NCBI GenBank assembly: GCA_024195585.1
Contig: SWBL01000130.1
Coordinates: forward strand, 59,827-123,826
DNA length: 64,000 nucleotides
Source: Aureobasidium sp. EXF-3400
Lineage: Eukaryota; Ascomycota; Dothideomycetes; Dothideales; Saccotheciaceae
Direction: 5' to 3'
This document shows, piece after piece, positions 63,508-64,000 of this stretch. The translations under genes were made by a program, and so were the position numbers. Position 1 is the first letter of the stretch. Each line of letters begins with the position of its first letter. The notes under the pieces are model-generated. The model did no database searches, was not told the origin of the DNA, and saw nothing but the letters and a program-made list of their open reading frames with translations.

Positions 63508-64000
63508 CTACATGCTCTTCCTTGACTTCTTCTTCTCCTTCTTGTCACCGTCAACACCCTCGGACTTGCGCTTCTTCTTCTTTTCCTTCTTGTCAGCTTC
63601 GTCATCTGAGTCGCCGCCCATTGACTTTCTCTTCTTGTCCTTCTTTTCCTTCTTCTTCTCGTCCTTGGACTTCTCCTTGCGGACGGCTTGCTCGGTGGCA
63701 GCGGAAGTGACACCATCGGCCATCTCGACATCCTCGGCGGCGCCAGCGGTGGGGTCCTCGACGTTGATGTCTCCAAGAACAGCGTTCATTGCGGCTTGCT
63801 GTGAAATAGTTAGTCTTGTGTACTTCGTCAGAATTCATGCTGTGCTGCTTACCATTGCTTGCTCGTTCTTGGTGGGGGCCTCGCCAGTGGCGTAGAAGTT
63901 GAGTCTCTCCTCAACCTGAGCCTTAAGAGCCTCACCGAACTTGGTGGTGGGGGTCTCTGAGAAGTTGTCGATTCTTGAGGCGATCGAAGTCTTGTTGGCA
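63508..64000 (-). CDS. NOP56: Nop56, box C/D snoRNP core protein (3' part only)
   Basis: Partial: the gene continues beyond the right edge of the window. Visible exons are 64000-63853 (cut) and 63798-63508, with a 54-nt intron containing GACTAACTA as branch site. Nop56 is a core component of box C/D snoRNPs that guide 2'-O-methylation of rRNA in the nucleolus. The residual Nop domain end reads [15 protein letters not shown], then [17 protein letters not shown] and [13 protein letters not shown], and in this form, with the Nop56-type FYATG and KNE pattern, is closer to Nop56 than to Nop58. The last 60 residues are Lys/Glu repeats ([18 protein letters not shown]), the typical nucleolar tail of the family. 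Confidence 0.88.

Overview
The window is nuclear DNA of a filamentous ascomycete (Pezizomycotina). Genes are dense and sit on both strands. Most are split by one to five short introns of about 49-59 nt with GT..AG ends, and one has a perfect TACTAAC branch site. The protein set is typical of this group: Eco1, Tip20/RINT-1, a GRASP protein, Dhh1, Tan1, Nop56, a Bsd2/Ndfip-like protein, a Cbp6-like protein and a CrnA-type nitrate transporter. A class within Pezizomycotina cannot be fixed by reading alone. Exon coordinates were worked out by matching splice consensus with reading phase; no transcript data were available.

Layout. 0-5 kb: an intact IlvD/Edd dehydratase, an acidic hypothetical protein, and a broken Ldh2-family dehydrogenase that may be the remains of a sugar-acid catabolic pair. 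5-13 kb: several small hypothetical genes, a five-exon secreted protein with a carbohydrate-binding-like C-terminus, and a cupin protein. 13-20 kb: a membrane RING-H2 protein tail-to-tail with a GTPBP1/2-like GTPase, then a C2H2 protein. 22-30 kb: ureidoglycolate lyase, Eco1, a proline-rich protein and an 820-residue protein with a HicA-like C-terminus. 31-40 kb: GRASP/Grh1, an App1-like secreted protein interrupted by an in-frame stop, a HAD/RGG protein, a Topors-like RING protein and a paraoxonase-like protein. 40-50 kb: Dhh1, mitochondrial rhomboid, Bsd2-like, Cbp6-like, a split tRNA-like gene and an amino-acid permease. 49-60 kb: two F-box-like proteins, Tip20, a SUKH protein, a tRNA-like element and the nitrate transporter. 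61-64 kb: Tan1 and the 3' end of Nop56, which runs off the window.

Functionally this is mostly a housekeeping neighbourhood: secretory pathway (GRASP, Tip20, Bsd2-like), RNA biology (Dhh1, Tan1, Nop56, GTPBP-like), mitochondria (rhomboid, Cbp6-like) and nitrogen supply (nitrate transporter, ureidoglycolate lyase, permease). I see no secondary-metabolite cluster, no CRISPR array and no recognisable intact transposon. The points most worth checking are the decayed Ldh2 gene, the in-frame TAG of the App1-like gene, the two atypical tRNA-like loci and the HicA-like domain.
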